Shown piece after piece: positions 7,615 to 17,514 of a stretch of 35,551 nt of DNA. Every line of letters starts with the position of its first letter. Positions within the stretch are counted from its first letter, which is position 1. The notes under the pieces were generated by a model that was given only the letters and a program-made list of their open reading frames with translations, had not been told where the DNA came from and ran no database searches. The position numbers were made by a program, and so were the translations under genes. The stretch covers positions 1 through 35,551 of the forward strand of contig CAJWAO010000016.1 in the NCBI GenBank assembly GCA_913020765.1. The letters are read 5' to 3'. The stretch is from an uncultured Flavobacteriales bacterium. GTDB lineage: Bacteria > Bacteroidota > Bacteroidia > Flavobacteriales_D > Crocinitomicaceae.

Positions 7615-10041
7615 ATGTATATGAACGACTTATTTGACCCCTCCTTACTAAACTTATCTGACTTAGAATCTGACGCCGAATTCATTCCATTAACGACGGC
7701 CGAAGAGGAAGAGACTGTCAACAATCAAGACTTTCCGGATAATTTAGCCATCCTACCCTTACGGAATAATGTTTTATTTCCGGGCGTTGTCATTCCCATT
7801 ACCGTAGGCAGAGACAAATCGATAAAACTTATTCAAGAGGCAAATAAGGGAAATAAAATCATTGGTGTTGTTTCGCAGAAGGCACAAGAGGAGGAATCTC
7901 CCGGATTTGACGACTTGCATATGGTCGGAACTGTTGCTCAAATTGTAAGGTTGCTAAAAATGCCAGATGGTAGCTCGACAGTAATCATTCAGGGAAAGCG
8001 TCGGTTCAGGATGATTGAGATGACACAAATAGATCCTTTCATGCGCGCATCCGTGGAAATATTAAATGAACAAAAATTTGATACTGCAAATAAAGAATTA
8101 AATATGATGTTTAAAAACATCAAGGACCTCGCACTTCAAATTATCAAAGATAGCCCCAATATTCCGTCTGAGGCACAGTTTGCAATCAAGAATATTGACA
8201 GCCCGACATTTCTTGTGAATTTCATATCCTCGAATATGAATGCTGATGTTTCTAAAAAGCAAGAAATGTTAGAAGAAATGGATATTAAAAGCAGGGTAAT
8301 GAAAGTATTAGAACACTTGTCTATGGAGTCTCAAATGCTTGAAATGCGCAATGAAATCCACAATAAGGTCCGCAAAGACCTTGACAAACAGCAACGTGAA
8401 TACTTTCTCCATCAGCAAATGAGAACCATTCAAGACGAGTTAGGGGACAACCCGCAAGAACAAGATATACGTGACTTTAAAGAACGTGCAAAAACTAAAA
8501 AATGGTCAAAGGAGGTTGGTAGTTTGTTCAAAAAAGAGCTGGATAAGCTCCAAAGAATGAATCCACAAGGTGCCGAATATACTGTGCAATTGAATTACAT
8601 TGACACTATGATTGAGCTGCCGTGGAATGAGTATTCTAAGGATAACCTCGATCTCAAGCGTTCGAGACGAATATTAGAAAGAGATCATTTTGGACTAGAG
8701 AAAGTAAAAGAAAGAATTATGGAGTACCTAGCGGTACTAAAAATAAAGGGGAACATGAAATCACCGATACTCTGCTTTTATGGTCCTCCGGGAGTTGGGA
8801 AAACTTCTCTTGGAAAATCAATCGCTGAGGCATTGGGTAGAAAATATGTTCGAATGTCACTCGGTGGATTACATGATGAGTCAGAAATTAGAGGACATCG
8901 AAAAACTTACATCGGAGCAATGCCTGGAAGAATCATTCAAAACTTAAAAAAAGCAGAAACTGCAAATCCTGTTTTTGTACTTGATGAGATTGATAAACTA
9001 GGACGAAGTAACCATGGCGACCCTTCCTCTGCCCTTCTTGAGGTTCTTGACCCTGAGCAAAACAATGCTTTTTACGACAATTATATAGAGACAGAATTCG
9101 ACCTATCAAAAGTTCTTTTTATTGCGACTTCAAATTCACTGTCCACGATACAGGGACCACTGAGGGACAGAATGGAAATTATAGAGGTCAATGGGTATAC
9201 CCTAGAGGAAAAAGTGGAAATTGCAGCAAGGCACCTAATTCCTAAACAGATAAAGGAGCACGGAATCGAAAAAGTAAATATTGGCTTTAGCAAACAAATC
9301 CTCCGAAAAATCATTGAAGAATACACGAATGAATCCGGTGTCCGAGGTCTAGATAAGGTCATTGCCAAACTTGTAAGAAACAGAACGAGACAAATTGCAA
9401 TGGAAGAAAGTTTTGAGGCAAAACTGAGTGATGAGGATTTGTTTACAATATTAGGTTCCGGTCGTTCAAAAGTGAAATCAATTGACCACAATACATATGG
9501 AGTGGTCACGGGGTTGGCGTGGACAAGTATTGGTGGAGATGTTTTGTTTATTGAATCCTCAATCACAAAAGGAAAAGGCAAGCTGACCCTCACAGGTAAT
9601 CTTGGGGACGTCATGAAAGAATCTGCAATTATTGCTCTAGAATATTTAAAAGCCCACGCAGAGATGATTGATGCAAAGCAGGAGGCATTCGACGCTCACA
9701 ATGTTCACATCCACGTACCAGAGGGGGCAACACCCAAAGATGGTCCGAGTGCAGGAATCACGATGCTCACGTCACTAGCTTCGATTTTTAGTAAGCGAAA
9801 GGTGAAAAAAAATCTTGCCATGACAGGAGAGATAACGCTCCGCGGTGACGTACTTCCCGTTGGGGGAATTAAAGAAAAGATTCTTGCTGCAAAAAGAAGT
9901 GGTGTCAAAGAAATCATTCTGTGCTCAAGAAACAAACAGGATGTCGATGAAATAAAAGAGAGCTACCTCAAAGGACTCACTTTCCATTATGTAGATAAAA
10001 TGCATGAGGTCATTCAGCTCGCCTTGATGAAAAAGCGATAA
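7615..10041 (+). CDS. lon: ATP-dependent Lon protease
   Basis: An 808-residue LonA-type cytoplasmic protease that unfolds and degrades damaged or regulatory proteins. Domains in order: N-terminal LON substrate-binding domain (residues ~40-240, beginning [20 protein letters not shown]), coiled-coil region with [20 protein letters not shown]+ module with Walker A GPPGVGKT at 390-397 and Walker B FVLDEIDK, and a C-terminal S16 protease domain. The catalytic dyad is Ser712 in DGPSAG and Lys755 in [12 protein letters not shown], 43 residues apart as in E. coli Lon. ATGs at 7615 and 7621 are both possible starts. It is a single-gene unit facing a convergent sugar-transferase gene 10 bp beyond its stop, with a sigma-54-like promoter and an inverted repeat upstream. 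Confidence 0.98.
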   Translation: MYMNDLFDPSLLNLSDLESDAEFIPLTTAEEEETVNNQDFPDNLAILPLRNNVLFPGVVIPITVGRDKSIKLIQEANKGNKIIGVVSQKAQEEESPGFDDLHMVGTVAQIVRLLKMPDGSSTVIIQGKRRFRMIEMTQIDPFMRASVEILNEQKFDTANKELNMMFKNIKDLALQIIKDSPNIPSEAQFAIKNIDSPTFLVNFISSNMNADVSKKQEMLEEMDIKSRVMKVLEHLSMESQMLEMRNEIHNKVRKDLDKQQREYFLHQQMRTIQDELGDNPQEQDIRDFKERAKTKKWSKEVGSLFKKELDKLQRMNPQGAEYTVQLNYIDTMIELPWNEYSKDNLDLKRSRRILERDHFGLEKVKERIMEYLAVLKIKGNMKSPILCFYGPPGVGKTSLGKSIAEALGRKYVRMSLGGLHDESEIRGHRKTYIGAMPGRIIQNLKKAETANPVFVLDEIDKLGRSNHGDPSSALLEVLDPEQNNAFYDNYIETEFDLSKVLFIATSNSLSTIQGPLRDRMEIIEVNGYTLEEKVEIAARHLIPKQIKEHGIEKVNIGFSKQILRKIIEEYTNESGVRGLDKVIAKLVRNRTRQIAMEESFEAKLSDEDLFTILGSGRSKVKSIDHNTYGVVTGLAWTSIGGDVLFIESSITKGKGKLTLTGNLGDVMKESAIIALEYLKAHAEMIDAKQEAFDAHNVHIHVPEGATPKDGPSAGITMLTSLASIFSKRKVKKNLAMTGEITLRGDVLPVGGIKEKILAAKRSGVKEIILCSRNKQDVDEIKESYLKGLTFHYVDKMHEVIQLALMKKR

Positions 10042-10051
10042 TCATAGGCGC

Positions 10052-11446
10052 CTACTTCCCTTCTGCTCTGATAACTATGAGGAGCGTATGAAGCATAATT
10101 TTAAGGTCCAGAGAAATACTACGGTTTTTCAAATACAACAGATCAAATTTCATTCGCTGTAACATCTGGTCAACGTTTTCTGCGTAACCGAACTTGACCT
10201 GGCCCCAAGATGTAATTCCCGGTCGAACCTTTGTAAGCTGATTATATTGTGGTTCAATTTTAGCAATTTGATCTATATAAAACTTCCGCTCAGGGCGTGG
10301 ACCAACAATGGACATGTGCCCCAATAAAACGTTAAAAAATTGTGGAAATTCATCGAGTCGTGTCTTTCGCATGAAGCTACCGATTCTAGTAATCCTCGGG
10401 TCATTCTCTGAAGAAAGCTGAGGTCCATTTTTTTCGGAATTCACATACATTGTCCGAAATTTAAATATTTTAAAAACACGTCCGTCTTTTCCAATTCTTT
10501 CTTGCAAAAATAAAATTGGTCCCGGAGAAGAAATCTTCACGGCGATGGCAGAAAACAAATAAAAGGGTATCAAGAAAATAACGGCAGTAAAGCTCATGGA
10601 AAAGTCAATTATTCTTTTCAATACTTTTTGCCAAAATGGCATGGCGTCTGATTGCACATCTAAAAGTAAAGCTCCGTATATGTTGGTCATTTTTACACTT
10701 CCTGAGAGTATGACGTAGGTATCAGGAAGTGTTTTTATACGAGCTACACCATTATCGATTTTTAGCAAAATATGCATGAGCTTATTATGCTCTGAGCTTT
10801 CCACAGCGATGATATACTCATCTATCTCTATGCCTTTTGAAATCTCTTCTAAATCATCAAAATGACCCAAATAAGGAAGCTTTCCATCGAGCTGACGATC
10901 ATTTCCGTTCATATTTACATAGCCTAAAAAAGTGTTGACATTTTTCTCATTTTTATTGATCTCATTTAGAATGTCAACTGCTTTTTCTGTACCACCAATA
11001 ATGACCGTTTTAAAGCCGTTATTTGGCTTTCTAATCGTATGAACTAGCCATGTATTTATAAGTAATCTCGGTGTAAAAGTAGTTACAAAATGTACCACAA
11101 ATAGAATAAGTAAATTCCAGTAATAGCCCTCATATGAACGAACCTGGTCATCAAGTATAATCGAAAAGAAAATAATAAGCGAACCAATCACACTTATACT
11201 AAAGGTAAGATTTAGAAGCTTTAACCGGAACATTCTTCTTATCTCAATATAGGTGCCTTGTACAAAATAAAGAGCCATCCAGAACAAGGGAATCAATCCA
11301 ATTCCTAGCCAAAAGTTGATGTCCATATCAAAGGCTTGATCTTCAATTAAGGTTTTTCTAAAAAAGAAAAAAAGAGCCCAAGAGAAAAGGGCCGATAGAT
11401 AATCAGAAATCAGAAAAAGACTCAGCCAAGGACTATTTTTATTCAT
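10052..11446 (-). CDS. Polyprenyl-phosphate sugar-1-phosphate transferase (exopolysaccharide initiation, WbaP/WcaJ type)
   Basis: Inner-membrane enzyme that loads the first sugar phosphate from a nucleotide sugar onto undecaprenyl phosphate, starting a surface polysaccharide. About 464 residues: four N-terminal helices (within ~8-130), a Rossmann-like region beginning FKTVIIGGTEKAVDIL, a fifth membrane helix (~285-305), and the C-terminal catalytic bacterial sugar transferase domain. The latter shows SSPGPILFLQERIGKDG, FKFRTM, RKTRLDEFPQFFNVLLG with the Asp-Glu pair, and SIVGPRPERKFY. I prefer the ATG at 11446: it overlaps the TAA of the upstream lipoprotein gene (TAATG, translational coupling), whereas the nearest upstream alternative is a TTG at 11455. 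Third gene of the Gfo-lipoprotein-transferase operon; the sugar is unknown. Confidence 0.92.
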   Translation of the reverse strand: MNKNSPWLSLFLISDYLSALFSWALFFFFRKTLIEDQAFDMDINFWLGIGLIPLFWMALYFVQGTYIEIRRMFRLKLLNLTFSISVIGSLIIFFSIILDDQVRSYEGYYWNLLILFVVHFVTTFTPRLLINTWLVHTIRKPNNGFKTVIIGGTEKAVDILNEINKNEKNVNTFLGYVNMNGNDRQLDGKLPYLGHFDDLEEISKGIEIDEYIIAVESSEHNKLMHILLKIDNGVARIKTLPDTYVILSGSVKMTNIYGALLLDVQSDAMPFWQKVLKRIIDFSMSFTAVIFLIPFYLFSAIAVKISSPGPILFLQERIGKDGRVFKIFKFRTMYVNSEKNGPQLSSENDPRITRIGSFMRKTRLDEFPQFFNVLLGHMSIVGPRPERKFYIDQIAKIEPQYNQLTKVRPGITSWGQVKFGYAENVDQMLQRMKFDLLYLKNRSISLDLKIMLHTLLIVIRAEGK

Positions 11447-12345
11447 TAAAACCAAATGACTTTTATGTTATCCAAGCAAATCACACCCTCTGTATCATCA
11501 GCATCCAAATTTGCTTGGAAGGATTGAAGAAAAGTAGATTGATTGGGAGATGCTGTTACTAATTCTCTTAGCTCAATGTATATCTTTTTCCAAATTACAC
11601 TCTCTGGCGACTGCGCATTCATACGGATATTTACATTGTTGGCCTCTCCTGACGGAGACAAGGAAAATAAACCTTGATACACATCGTTGGTATTGTAGTA
11701 GTCAATTTCCAGGTAGCTGTCTACACCCTTCGGAATCAACAATTGGTCAAGCGTATAGGCAACCCATGTCGAGTCGCTTTCAGTCAGTGCTACTTTACCG
11801 TAGTAATTGCCATTAAAAGAATTTAAAGCCTCATTTGAAAGGACAATATTTGCTAGAGACGTATTTGGGTCATTTTCAATAGATATATTAATATCTTCAA
11901 AATCCTCTATCCAAAAATTTGCATTTGATTTATAGCTTGTAACTGGAGAAATCACAACAGTATCATTTTGTATAAGATTCACGGTCTCTATGTAATAATT
12001 TGTAAAGGGATATACTTTTTTAGTGGCAGAAATACCATTATTGATAACAACTGGATCCAATCTAACCACGCTTTCCCCTGAGGTGAGTATAGGAATGCGA
12101 AAAGGCGTCTCAAAAATACCTATGAGCTCATCATTCACATACACCTTGGCATTCGTGATTTTTTCGGTAAGCTCTCCCTCCTCCCCGGAAAGTGCAACAT
12201 TTGCAAGCAAATCCCAATCATTGACCCGCAACCATGCAGGATCAGGATTATTTTTCACACAAGAAAATAAAAGGGATGAACCAATAAAGACTAAAACTAT
12301 AAAACGCACTAAATTCACAACGATTGGATTAGAATAATATTGCAA
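11446..12345 (-). CDS. Lipoprotein of unknown function in a polysaccharide operon
   Basis: A protein of up to 299 residues with a lipoprotein signal: hydrophobic FIVLVFIGSSLLFSC with the candidate lipidated cysteine at 29. The mature part reads as beta-rich: a PEGA-like start (KVYVNDELIGIFETPFRIPI), followed by a region resembling a carbohydrate-binding or jelly-roll fold (NFWIEDFEDI near its beginning, CLDNIKVIWF at the end), which is inference only. The start is uncertain. TTG at 12345 directly follows the in-frame TAA of the upstream oxidoreductase; GTG at 12318 or 12309 would give a more typical short lipoprotein signal. There is no in-frame ATG before the cysteine. It overlaps the sugar transferase start by one base. 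Function not recognised. Confidence 0.75.
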   Translation of the reverse strand: MQYYSNPIVVNLVRFIVLVFIGSSLLFSCVKNNPDPAWLRVNDWDLLANVALSGEEGELTEKITNAKVYVNDELIGIFETPFRIPILTSGESVVRLDPVVINNGISATKKVYPFTNYYIETVNLIQNDTVVISPVTSYKSNANFWIEDFEDINISIENDPNTSLANIVLSNEALNSFNGNYYGKVALTESDSTWVAYTLDQLLIPKGVDSYLEIDYYNTNDVYQGLFSLSPSGEANNVNIRMNAQSPESVIWKKIYIELRELVTASPNQSTFLQSFQANLDADDTEGVICLDNIKVIWF

Positions 12346-13329
12346 TTATTTTAAGTAAACTTTTGACATTTCCTCTAAAATTCGATGTGCTAATTCCATC
12401 GCTGTAACCCCATCATCAATAGATACTGGCGGCTGATTATGGTCTAAAATACAATTGTGAAAACAAATTAGCTCCTCTTGAATTGCATTTGTAGGTACTA
12501 TTTCTGGTTTATCGATTAAAATTTTCTTCTTTGGTTTGTTTTCTCCTAAATCTAAAATTAGGTCAAAAGGGTCGGTTTCGCCTTTGACATCTTCCATTTC
12601 AAAAACTTCTGCATCCTTATTTAGAAAATCAACACTGATATAGGCATCTCGCTGAAAAAATCGCGTTTTGCGCATATTTTTCAAAGAAATCCGGGATGCT
12701 GTAATATTTGCAACACATCCATTATCAAACTCAACTCGTGCATTGGCAATGTCATGTGAGTCACTAATCACTGAAACACCAGAGGCAGAAACCTTTTTCA
12801 CATTGGAATTTACGACACTTAAAATGATGTCTAAATCGTGTATCATCAAATCCAATACAACAGGTACATCAGTCCCTCGCGGGTTAAATTGAGCCAAACG
12901 ATGGGTTTCAATAAACATAGGATGGTCTATATAATTTCTTGCAGCAATAAAACCAGGGTTAAAGCGTTCAACATGCCCTACTTGTGCAATCACATCTGCC
13001 TCTTGAACTAGTTTTTGTAGCTTCTTTGCCTCATCAATAGTCTCGGTCAGTGGCTTTTCAATAAAAACATGTTTTCTAGCTTGAATTGCAATTTTAGCAA
13101 CCTCAAAATGAGACAAAGTGGCCGTTATCACCGCCAAACAATCTACCTTATCGATTAAGCTTTGTACCGTTTCAAATGATGTTACCCCAAAAGCGGCCTC
13201 TACCTCCTTTGTTAAGGTCTCATTAGGATCATAAAAACCAACCAATTCATATATTGATGAAAGTTCTTTTAATATTTTAATATGAATCTTCCCTAGATGT
13301 CCTGCTCCAGCTACTCCTATTTTTAACAT
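12346..13329 (-). CDS. Gfo/Idh/MocA family NAD(P)-dependent oxidoreductase
   Basis: A 327-residue sugar dehydrogenase-type oxidoreductase. The N-terminal Rossmann fold shows the dinucleotide loop GAGHLG (residues 8-13). The family motif EKPL is at 91-94 with the conserved lysine K92, and VGHVERFNP at 117-125 plus LDLMIHDLDI with H164 resemble members acting on UDP-sugars, such as WlbA-type 3-dehydrogenases. The C-terminal alpha/beta domain is complete. It heads the operon that continues with a lipoprotein and a polysaccharide-initiating sugar transferase, so oxidation of a nucleotide sugar for surface glycan synthesis is a reasonable inference; the substrate is not determined. Confidence 0.88.
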   Translation of the reverse strand: MLKIGVAGAGHLGKIHIKILKELSSIYELVGFYDPNETLTKEVEAAFGVTSFETVQSLIDKVDCLAVITATLSHFEVAKIAIQARKHVFIEKPLTETIDEAKKLQKLVQEADVIAQVGHVERFNPGFIAARNYIDHPMFIETHRLAQFNPRGTDVPVVLDLMIHDLDIILSVVNSNVKKVSASGVSVISDSHDIANARVEFDNGCVANITASRISLKNMRKTRFFQRDAYISVDFLNKDAEVFEMEDVKGETDPFDLILDLGENKPKKKILIDKPEIVPTNAIQEELICFHNCILDHNQPPVSIDDGVTAMELAHRILEEMSKVYLK

Positions 13330-13383
13330 ACTTAACTTTTATACATTTCGCTACGATTCGAAACCAATGAACTGAGGATAGAA

Positions 13384-13414
13384 TAAAAAAAGCCATTAGG
13401 AATCTAATGGCTTT
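13384..13414 (-). terminator. Intrinsic terminator of the thrS-infC-rpmI-rplT operon
   Basis: Perfect 11-bp stem (AAAGCCATTAG at 13389-13399 paired with CTAATGGCTTT at 13404-13414) with a 4-base loop. Read on the - strand, the stem is followed by a run of seven T. It lies 19 bp beyond the rplT stop and insulates the ribosomal operon from the oxidoreductase operon downstream. Confidence 0.9.
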
Positions 13415-13432
13415 ACTGATATAGTCTTTAAT

Positions 13433-13780
13433 TTATTTTTTCACTGAATCGACTACAGCTTTGAAAGCATCAGGATGGTTCATAGCTAAATCGGCTAGAA
13501 CCTTTCGATTCAACTCAATTCCACTTTTATTCACTGCACCCATGAACTGAGAGTAACTCATCCCATGAAGTCTTGCACCAGCGTTAATACGCGTAATCCA
13601 TAGTGAACGGAAATTTCTTTTCTTTTGCTTACGACCTGTGTAAGCATACAACATCCCTTTTTCAATGGCGTTTTTTGCTACGGTCCATACATTTTTACGT
13701 CTCCCAAAGTATCCTTTGGAAAGCTTCATCATGTTTTTTCTCTTTGCTCTTGAAGCTACGTGATTTACTGATCTTGGCAT
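13433..13780 (-). CDS. rplT: 50S ribosomal protein L20
   Basis: A 115-residue basic ribosomal protein of the large subunit. It begins [20 protein letters not shown] and contains [16 protein letters not shown] and [19 protein letters not shown], all diagnostic for L20, with the expected length. L20 binds 23S rRNA early in assembly and in some bacteria represses its own operon; no obvious regulatory structure is visible in the 82-bp gap from rpmI. Last gene of the thrS-infC-rpmI-rplT operon, followed by a strong terminator. Confidence 0.98.
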   Translation of the reverse strand: MPRSVNHVASRAKRKNMMKLSKGYFGRRKNVWTVAKNAIEKGMLYAYTGRKQKKRNFRSLWITRINAGARLHGMSYSQFMGAVNKSGIELNRKVLADLAMNHPDAFKAVVDSVKK

Positions 13781-13862
13781 ATTTTCTATTTTTTTAATAA
13801 AGAGTGCAACATTGTTTCAGTTGACTTAGTTACTCGTTACTTGGTTTATAATAAAGAACCTT

Positions 13863-14060
13863 TTATTTCATACACAATTGCAATTTGACATTCGAAAGAT
13901 CGGCATCGTGTACCAGTCCCGAATGCGTCAAATTACGCTTACGCTTTTTGGCCTTTTTCGTTAAAATGTGGCTTTTGAAAGCGTGCTTACGCTTAATCTT
14001 GCCACTACCAGTGATTGTGAATCTCTTCTTCGCACTGGATTTTGTCTTCATTTTAGGCAT
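13863..14060 (-). CDS. rpmI: 50S ribosomal protein L35
   Basis: A 65-residue, very basic protein starting [20 protein letters not shown], with [20 protein letters not shown], the L35 signature. Length is normal. It lies between infC and rplT as in most bacteria. L35 is a late-assembling protein of the large subunit. Confidence 0.97.
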   Translation of the reverse strand: MPKMKTKSSAKKRFTITGSGKIKRKHAFKSHILTKKAKKRKRNLTHSGLVHDADLSNVKLQLCMK

Positions 14061-14098
14061 TTTTCTGTTTTTTAAAGATGAACACTATATCAGTTTTT

Positions 14099-14647
14099 TT
14101 ATTTCTTTTTTGGGTTGATCATTAAAATCATCTTCTTCCCTTCTAATTTTGGAAGCTGCTCAACCACTCCATAATCTTCTAATTCTTGTGCAAAACGAAG
14201 AAGTAAAATCTCACCTCTGTCTTTAAACACTATCGTTCTTCCCCTAAAGAAAACAAAGGCCTTTACTTTGCTTCCGTCCGTTAAGAACTTTTTGGCATGT
14301 GCTAACTTGAAATTAAAATCATGGTCATCCGTATTGGGACCAAATCTAATTTCTTTCACAACTACCTTGCTCTGTTTGGCTTTTAACTCTTTTTGCTTTC
14401 TCTTTTGATTGTAAAGGAACTTCTTATAGTCCATAATTTTACAAACCGGAGGAACTGCTTTGGGTGAAATCTCCACCAAGTCCAAACCTTCTGCTTCTGC
14501 CATTTCAATGGCCTTAGACGTCGAAACAACAATAGGAGCGCTGCCTTCAACAACCAACCTCACTTCTGTAGCAAGGATTTTTTGGTTTATTTTGTGTTGT
14601 GCTGTCTCTTCTCTTCTAACATAAGGACGCCTCGGAGTTCTTCTCAT
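14099..14647 (-). CDS. infC: Translation initiation factor IF-3
   Basis: A 182-residue initiation factor that binds the 30S subunit, keeps it free of 50S and checks the initiator tRNA. The N-terminal domain includes the [19 protein letters not shown] stretch and [17 protein letters not shown]; the C-terminal domain includes [20 protein letters not shown] and [14 protein letters not shown]. The start is an ordinary ATG preceded by an Arg/Pro-rich extension, unlike the AUU start famous in E. coli, so AUU-based autoregulation is not indicated. Seven bases separate it from the thrS stop. Confidence 0.97.
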   Translation of the reverse strand: MRRTPRRPYVRREETAQHKINQKILATEVRLVVEGSAPIVVSTSKAIEMAEAEGLDLVEISPKAVPPVCKIMDYKKFLYNQKRKQKELKAKQSKVVVKEIRFGPNTDDHDFNFKLAHAKKFLTDGSKVKAFVFFRGRTIVFKDRGEILLLRFAQELEDYGVVEQLPKLEGKKMILMINPKKK

Positions 14648-14654
14648 TCAAATA

Positions 14655-16598
14655 TTAATCGTTTATTGCCAATTCTTTTTTTACTAATTCTTGTACAAAT
14701 TCTGCAAATTTATCCACACCCATAGAACCTAAATCACCTCGTCCCCGTTGACGAACAGCGACTGTATTAGCCTCATATTCTTTCTCACCTATTACAAGCA
14801 TAAATGGTCTTTTTGCCAATTCTGCATCTCTTATTTTCTTACCTATTTTCTCATTTCGGTCGTCAATAAGACCGCGAATATCGTAATTATTTAGCAAATC
14901 TGAAACTTTTTGAGCATACTCGTTAAATTTCTCAGATATCGGAAGAAGAACAAATTGATGGGTTGTGAGCCACAATGGAAAGTCTCCACCACAATGCTCA
15001 ATAAGCACGGCAACAAATCTTTCCATAGAACCAAATGGCGCCCTATGGATCATCACAGGTCGATGCTTTAAATTGTCACTACCAACATATTCTAGCTCAA
15101 AACGCTCTGGGAGGTTGTAATCGACTTGTATTGTACCTAGCTGCCATTCTCTTCCAAGCGCATCTTTAACCATGAAGTCCAACTTAGGTCCATAAAAGGC
15201 AGCCTCACCATATTCAACAACAGTATTCAAGTCCTTTTCGGACGCAGCCTCTATAATTGCCTGCTCGGCCCTTGCCCAATTTTCATCCGAACCGATGTAT
15301 TTTGTTTTATTCTTGGGGTCACGCAATGAAATCTGCGCCTTAAAATTGGTAAAATCTAATGTCTTAAGTACATACAACACGATATCAATAACATCTTTGA
15401 ACTCCTGCTTAACCTGCTCTTGAGTACAAAATATATGGGCATCATCTTGCGTAAAACCTCGAACACGTGTCAATCCATGTAACTCACCGGACTGCTCATA
15501 CCTATATACGGTTCCAAATTCAGCATATCTTGTTGGTAAATCTTTATACGATTTTGGACTTGACTTGAAAATTTCACAATGATGAGGGCAATTCATTGGT
15601 TTTAAATAAAATTCCTCATTGGGATCAGGTGTACGAATCGGCTGAAAAGAATCTTCACCGTACTTTTCATAATGCCCTGAACAAACATATAAATCTTTAT
15701 TTCCTATATGAGGCGTAATTACCTGCTCATAACCCGCTCTTTTCTGAGCATGCTTTAAAAAATTTTCCAATCGCTCTCTTAATGCCGTACCGTTTGGAAG
15801 CCAAAGGGGCAGACCTTGACCTACCTTCTGGGAAAAAGTAAACAATCCAAGCTCTTTACCTAGTTTTCTATGGTCTCGCTTCTTTGCCTCTTCGAGCATC
15901 TCCATGTACTGGTTGAGCTCGGCGTTCTTCGGAAATGTAATACCGTAAATACGTGTCAGCTGTTTGTTTTTTTCATCTCCTCTCCAGTATGCTCCGGCAA
16001 CTGCTGTAAGTTTTACTGCCTTTATAAATCCGGTATTAGGAATATGAGGACCTCTACATAAATCAGTAAACTCACCTTGCGTATAGAAAGTGATGGCCCC
16101 GTCTTCTAAACCTTCCAAAAGTTCCAGTTTGTAAGGGTCCTCCTTCGTTTTAAAATATGCTACAGCATCCTGTTTTGAAACCTCTTTTCGGATATATTTA
16201 TTCTTTGCCTTGGCAAGCGCTTTCATTTTCGATTCAATCTTTTGTAAATCATTTTCAGAGAATGATTCGCCCATAAAGTCAATATCATAATAAAAGCCTT
16301 TTTCAATAGGAGGGCCTATTGCAAACTTGGCATTGGGATAATAAAACTGTATTGCTTCTGCCATCAAGTGAGCAGAAGAGTGCCACATCGTTGATTTTCC
16401 ATCTTCATCATTCCAAGTCAATAACTTCACAGATGCTGATGTCTCAATAGGTAAATACGCATCCACAATAGATCCATCCACCTCCGCTGCAAGAACATTT
16501 CTTGCTAGACCCTCAGATATCGAAAGGGCGAGATCCATGGCGGTACTGCTTTTTTGAACTTGCTTTATTGTTCCGTCTGGAAGCGTTATGTCAATCAT
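14655..16598 (-). CDS. thrS: Threonyl-tRNA synthetase
   Basis: Class II synthetase charging tRNA-Thr, about 647 residues. Domains: N-terminal TGS ([13 protein letters not shown]), second editing domain with [11 protein letters not shown] and [10 protein letters not shown], catalytic core with [24 protein letters not shown] and the final [11 protein letters not shown], then the anticodon-binding domain. I place the start at 16598 (MIDITLPD) rather than the in-frame ATG six codons upstream at 16616: an exact -7 promoter box occupies 16614-16621 on this strand, so the upstream ATG would not be transcribed, and the family begins at the TGS beta strand. First gene of the thrS-infC-rpmI-rplT operon. 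Confidence 0.96.
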   Translation of the reverse strand: MIDITLPDGTIKQVQKSSTAMDLALSISEGLARNVLAAEVDGSIVDAYLPIETSASVKLLTWNDEDGKSTMWHSSAHLMAEAIQFYYPNAKFAIGPPIEKGFYYDIDFMGESFSENDLQKIESKMKALAKAKNKYIRKEVSKQDAVAYFKTKEDPYKLELLEGLEDGAITFYTQGEFTDLCRGPHIPNTGFIKAVKLTAVAGAYWRGDEKNKQLTRIYGITFPKNAELNQYMEMLEEAKKRDHRKLGKELGLFTFSQKVGQGLPLWLPNGTALRERLENFLKHAQKRAGYEQVITPHIGNKDLYVCSGHYEKYGEDSFQPIRTPDPNEEFYLKPMNCPHHCEIFKSSPKSYKDLPTRYAEFGTVYRYEQSGELHGLTRVRGFTQDDAHIFCTQEQVKQEFKDVIDIVLYVLKTLDFTNFKAQISLRDPKNKTKYIGSDENWARAEQAIIEAASEKDLNTVVEYGEAAFYGPKLDFMVKDALGREWQLGTIQVDYNLPERFELEYVGSDNLKHRPVMIHRAPFGSMERFVAVLIEHCGGDFPLWLTTHQFVLLPISEKFNEYAQKVSDLLNNYDIRGLIDDRNEKIGKKIRDAELAKRPFMLVIGEKEYEANTVAVRQRGRGDLGSMGVDKFAEFVQELVKKELAIND

Positions 16599-16613
16599 TA
16601 GTGGAAATTTGAG

Positions 16614-16621
16614 CAAAGATA
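16614..16621 (-). promoter_or_regulatory. Candidate -7 box (TATCTTTG) for thrS operon
   Basis: On the - strand this reads TATCTTTGC, an exact TAnnTTTG match, 15 bp before the ATG at 16598. Transcription would begin near 16607. This decides the start of thrS. No good -33 TTTG was found at 19-21 bp upstream. Confidence 0.55.
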
Positions 16622-16652
16622 AACAAACAGTAGGTAATCTAAGAATAGAATT

Positions 16653-17444
16653 CTAACTTTTGTTCTCGATTCGATATAGACTCTTTTGAATGGCCAAAAG
16701 AGAATCGGAAATTTGACCTTCCCCAAAAGCCAAAGACGGTAAATCCATAGAAATATAACAGCGGAATCTCCATATTTCCAATACCTCATTTATGGACACT
16801 TCGTAAGGTTCATAAAAAGCATTGGTAGATGACAATAGAAACGCTTTATTTTTTTTAAGGTTATTTTCAAGGATTTTGAAAACAATGCCATTGTCTTTTG
16901 TGACTACAATACATGGTGTATCATTAGGTATGGCCGTCCAATCTTCGATGAATTCCGCAACAACATAAGAACCATCAGCGACAGGTGGCATCGAATCTCC
17001 TGAAATAGCAAAAGTGCGGTGCTTTCTGTTTTTAGAAAGAAAAGGTAAACGAATAGTAGGTAGCTCTTTAATAAATTCAGGGTCAGCATAACCGGCAGCG
17101 TAACCTGCCTCTGCTTTGGCTGGAACCATCTCAATCAGTTCTTCATTGTCATCGGTAACCTGAGAGGTTAAAATACGCAGTCCTGAGCCCTTTGCTGTTT
17201 GTTTCCAAGCCCCATGAATATCGTTCCATTGCTTTTCAGTGTATGTAGAAAAATCATTTCTCAAAAGAACATCCGTAGCTATATTGTAATAATCGCAGAT
17301 TTTTGTAATAATATCTATACTTGGCTGGGCAACAGCATTTTCATAACCACTATACGTTGACCTATTTAAATCTAGCGCTTTTGACACTTCATCTTGTGAC
17401 TTTACAAATTGTTTTCGTAAAAGCTTTAGGTTTTTGCCAATCAT
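16653..17444 (-). CDS. XRE-family regulator with S24 (LexA/CI-like) self-cleavage domain
   Basis: A 263-residue DNA-binding repressor type. N-terminal helix-turn-helix (residues ~3-62, with SQDEVSKALDLNRSTYSGYE), a linker, then an S24 peptidase domain with the Ser of GDSMPP at 151 and the Lys of VFKIL at 190 forming the expected Ser-Lys dyad. An Ala-Gly pair at 113-114 (a second at 117-118) stands at the right place for autocleavage. LexA/CI relatives cleave themselves when DNA damage activates RecA; whether this one responds to damage is not shown. A ~30-residue C-terminal tail is extra. It lies immediately upstream of thrS on the same strand, with its own promoter-like region at 17445-17514. 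Confidence 0.88.
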   Translation of the reverse strand: MIGKNLKLLRKQFVKSQDEVSKALDLNRSTYSGYENAVAQPSIDIITKICDYYNIATDVLLRNDFSTYTEKQWNDIHGAWKQTAKGSGLRILTSQVTDDNEELIEMVPAKAEAGYAAGYADPEFIKELPTIRLPFLSKNRKHRTFAISGDSMPPVADGSYVVAEFIEDWTAIPNDTPCIVVTKDNGIVFKILENNLKKNKAFLLSSTNAFYEPYEVSINEVLEIWRFRCYISMDLPSLAFGEGQISDSLLAIQKSLYRIENKS

Positions 17445-17461
17445 GATATTTTTTTTTAATG

Positions 17462-17469
17462 TAAAGGTA
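17462..17469 (-). promoter_or_regulatory. Candidate -7 box (TACCTTTA) for the XRE/S24 regulator
   Basis: One mismatch to TAnnTTTG on the - strand, 17 bp before the ATG at 17444, giving a short leader. It is flanked upstream by a symmetric ATTAAT pair that could be an operator. Confidence 0.35.
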
Positions 17470-17476
17470 TAAAATA

Positions 17477-17496
17477 ATTAATAACTACGCATTAAT
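17477..17496. promoter_or_regulatory. Candidate operator ATTAAT-N8-ATTAAT
   Basis: Two ATTAAT half-sites, 14 bp apart start to start, lie just upstream of the putative -7 box of the XRE/S24 gene. The layout would suit autorepression by a dimeric HTH protein. A second inverted repeat (GATTA-N5-TAATC, 17500-17514) lies next to it. AT-rich context makes chance possible. Confidence 0.3.
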
Positions 17497-17514
17497 ATTG
17501 ATTAGAATTTAATC

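Noticed and set aside
9081-9614. 177-codon open frame on the - strand inside lon
   Set aside because: It lies wholly antisense to the conserved AAA+/protease part of lon, its translation has no recognisable domain, and no promoter or spacing supports it. It is a shadow of lon codon usage.
16653-17444. XRE/S24 regulator as a prophage remnant
   Set aside because: No phage gene lies nearby and it sits between ordinary chromosomal genes; such LexA-like regulators are common in Bacteroidota chromosomes.
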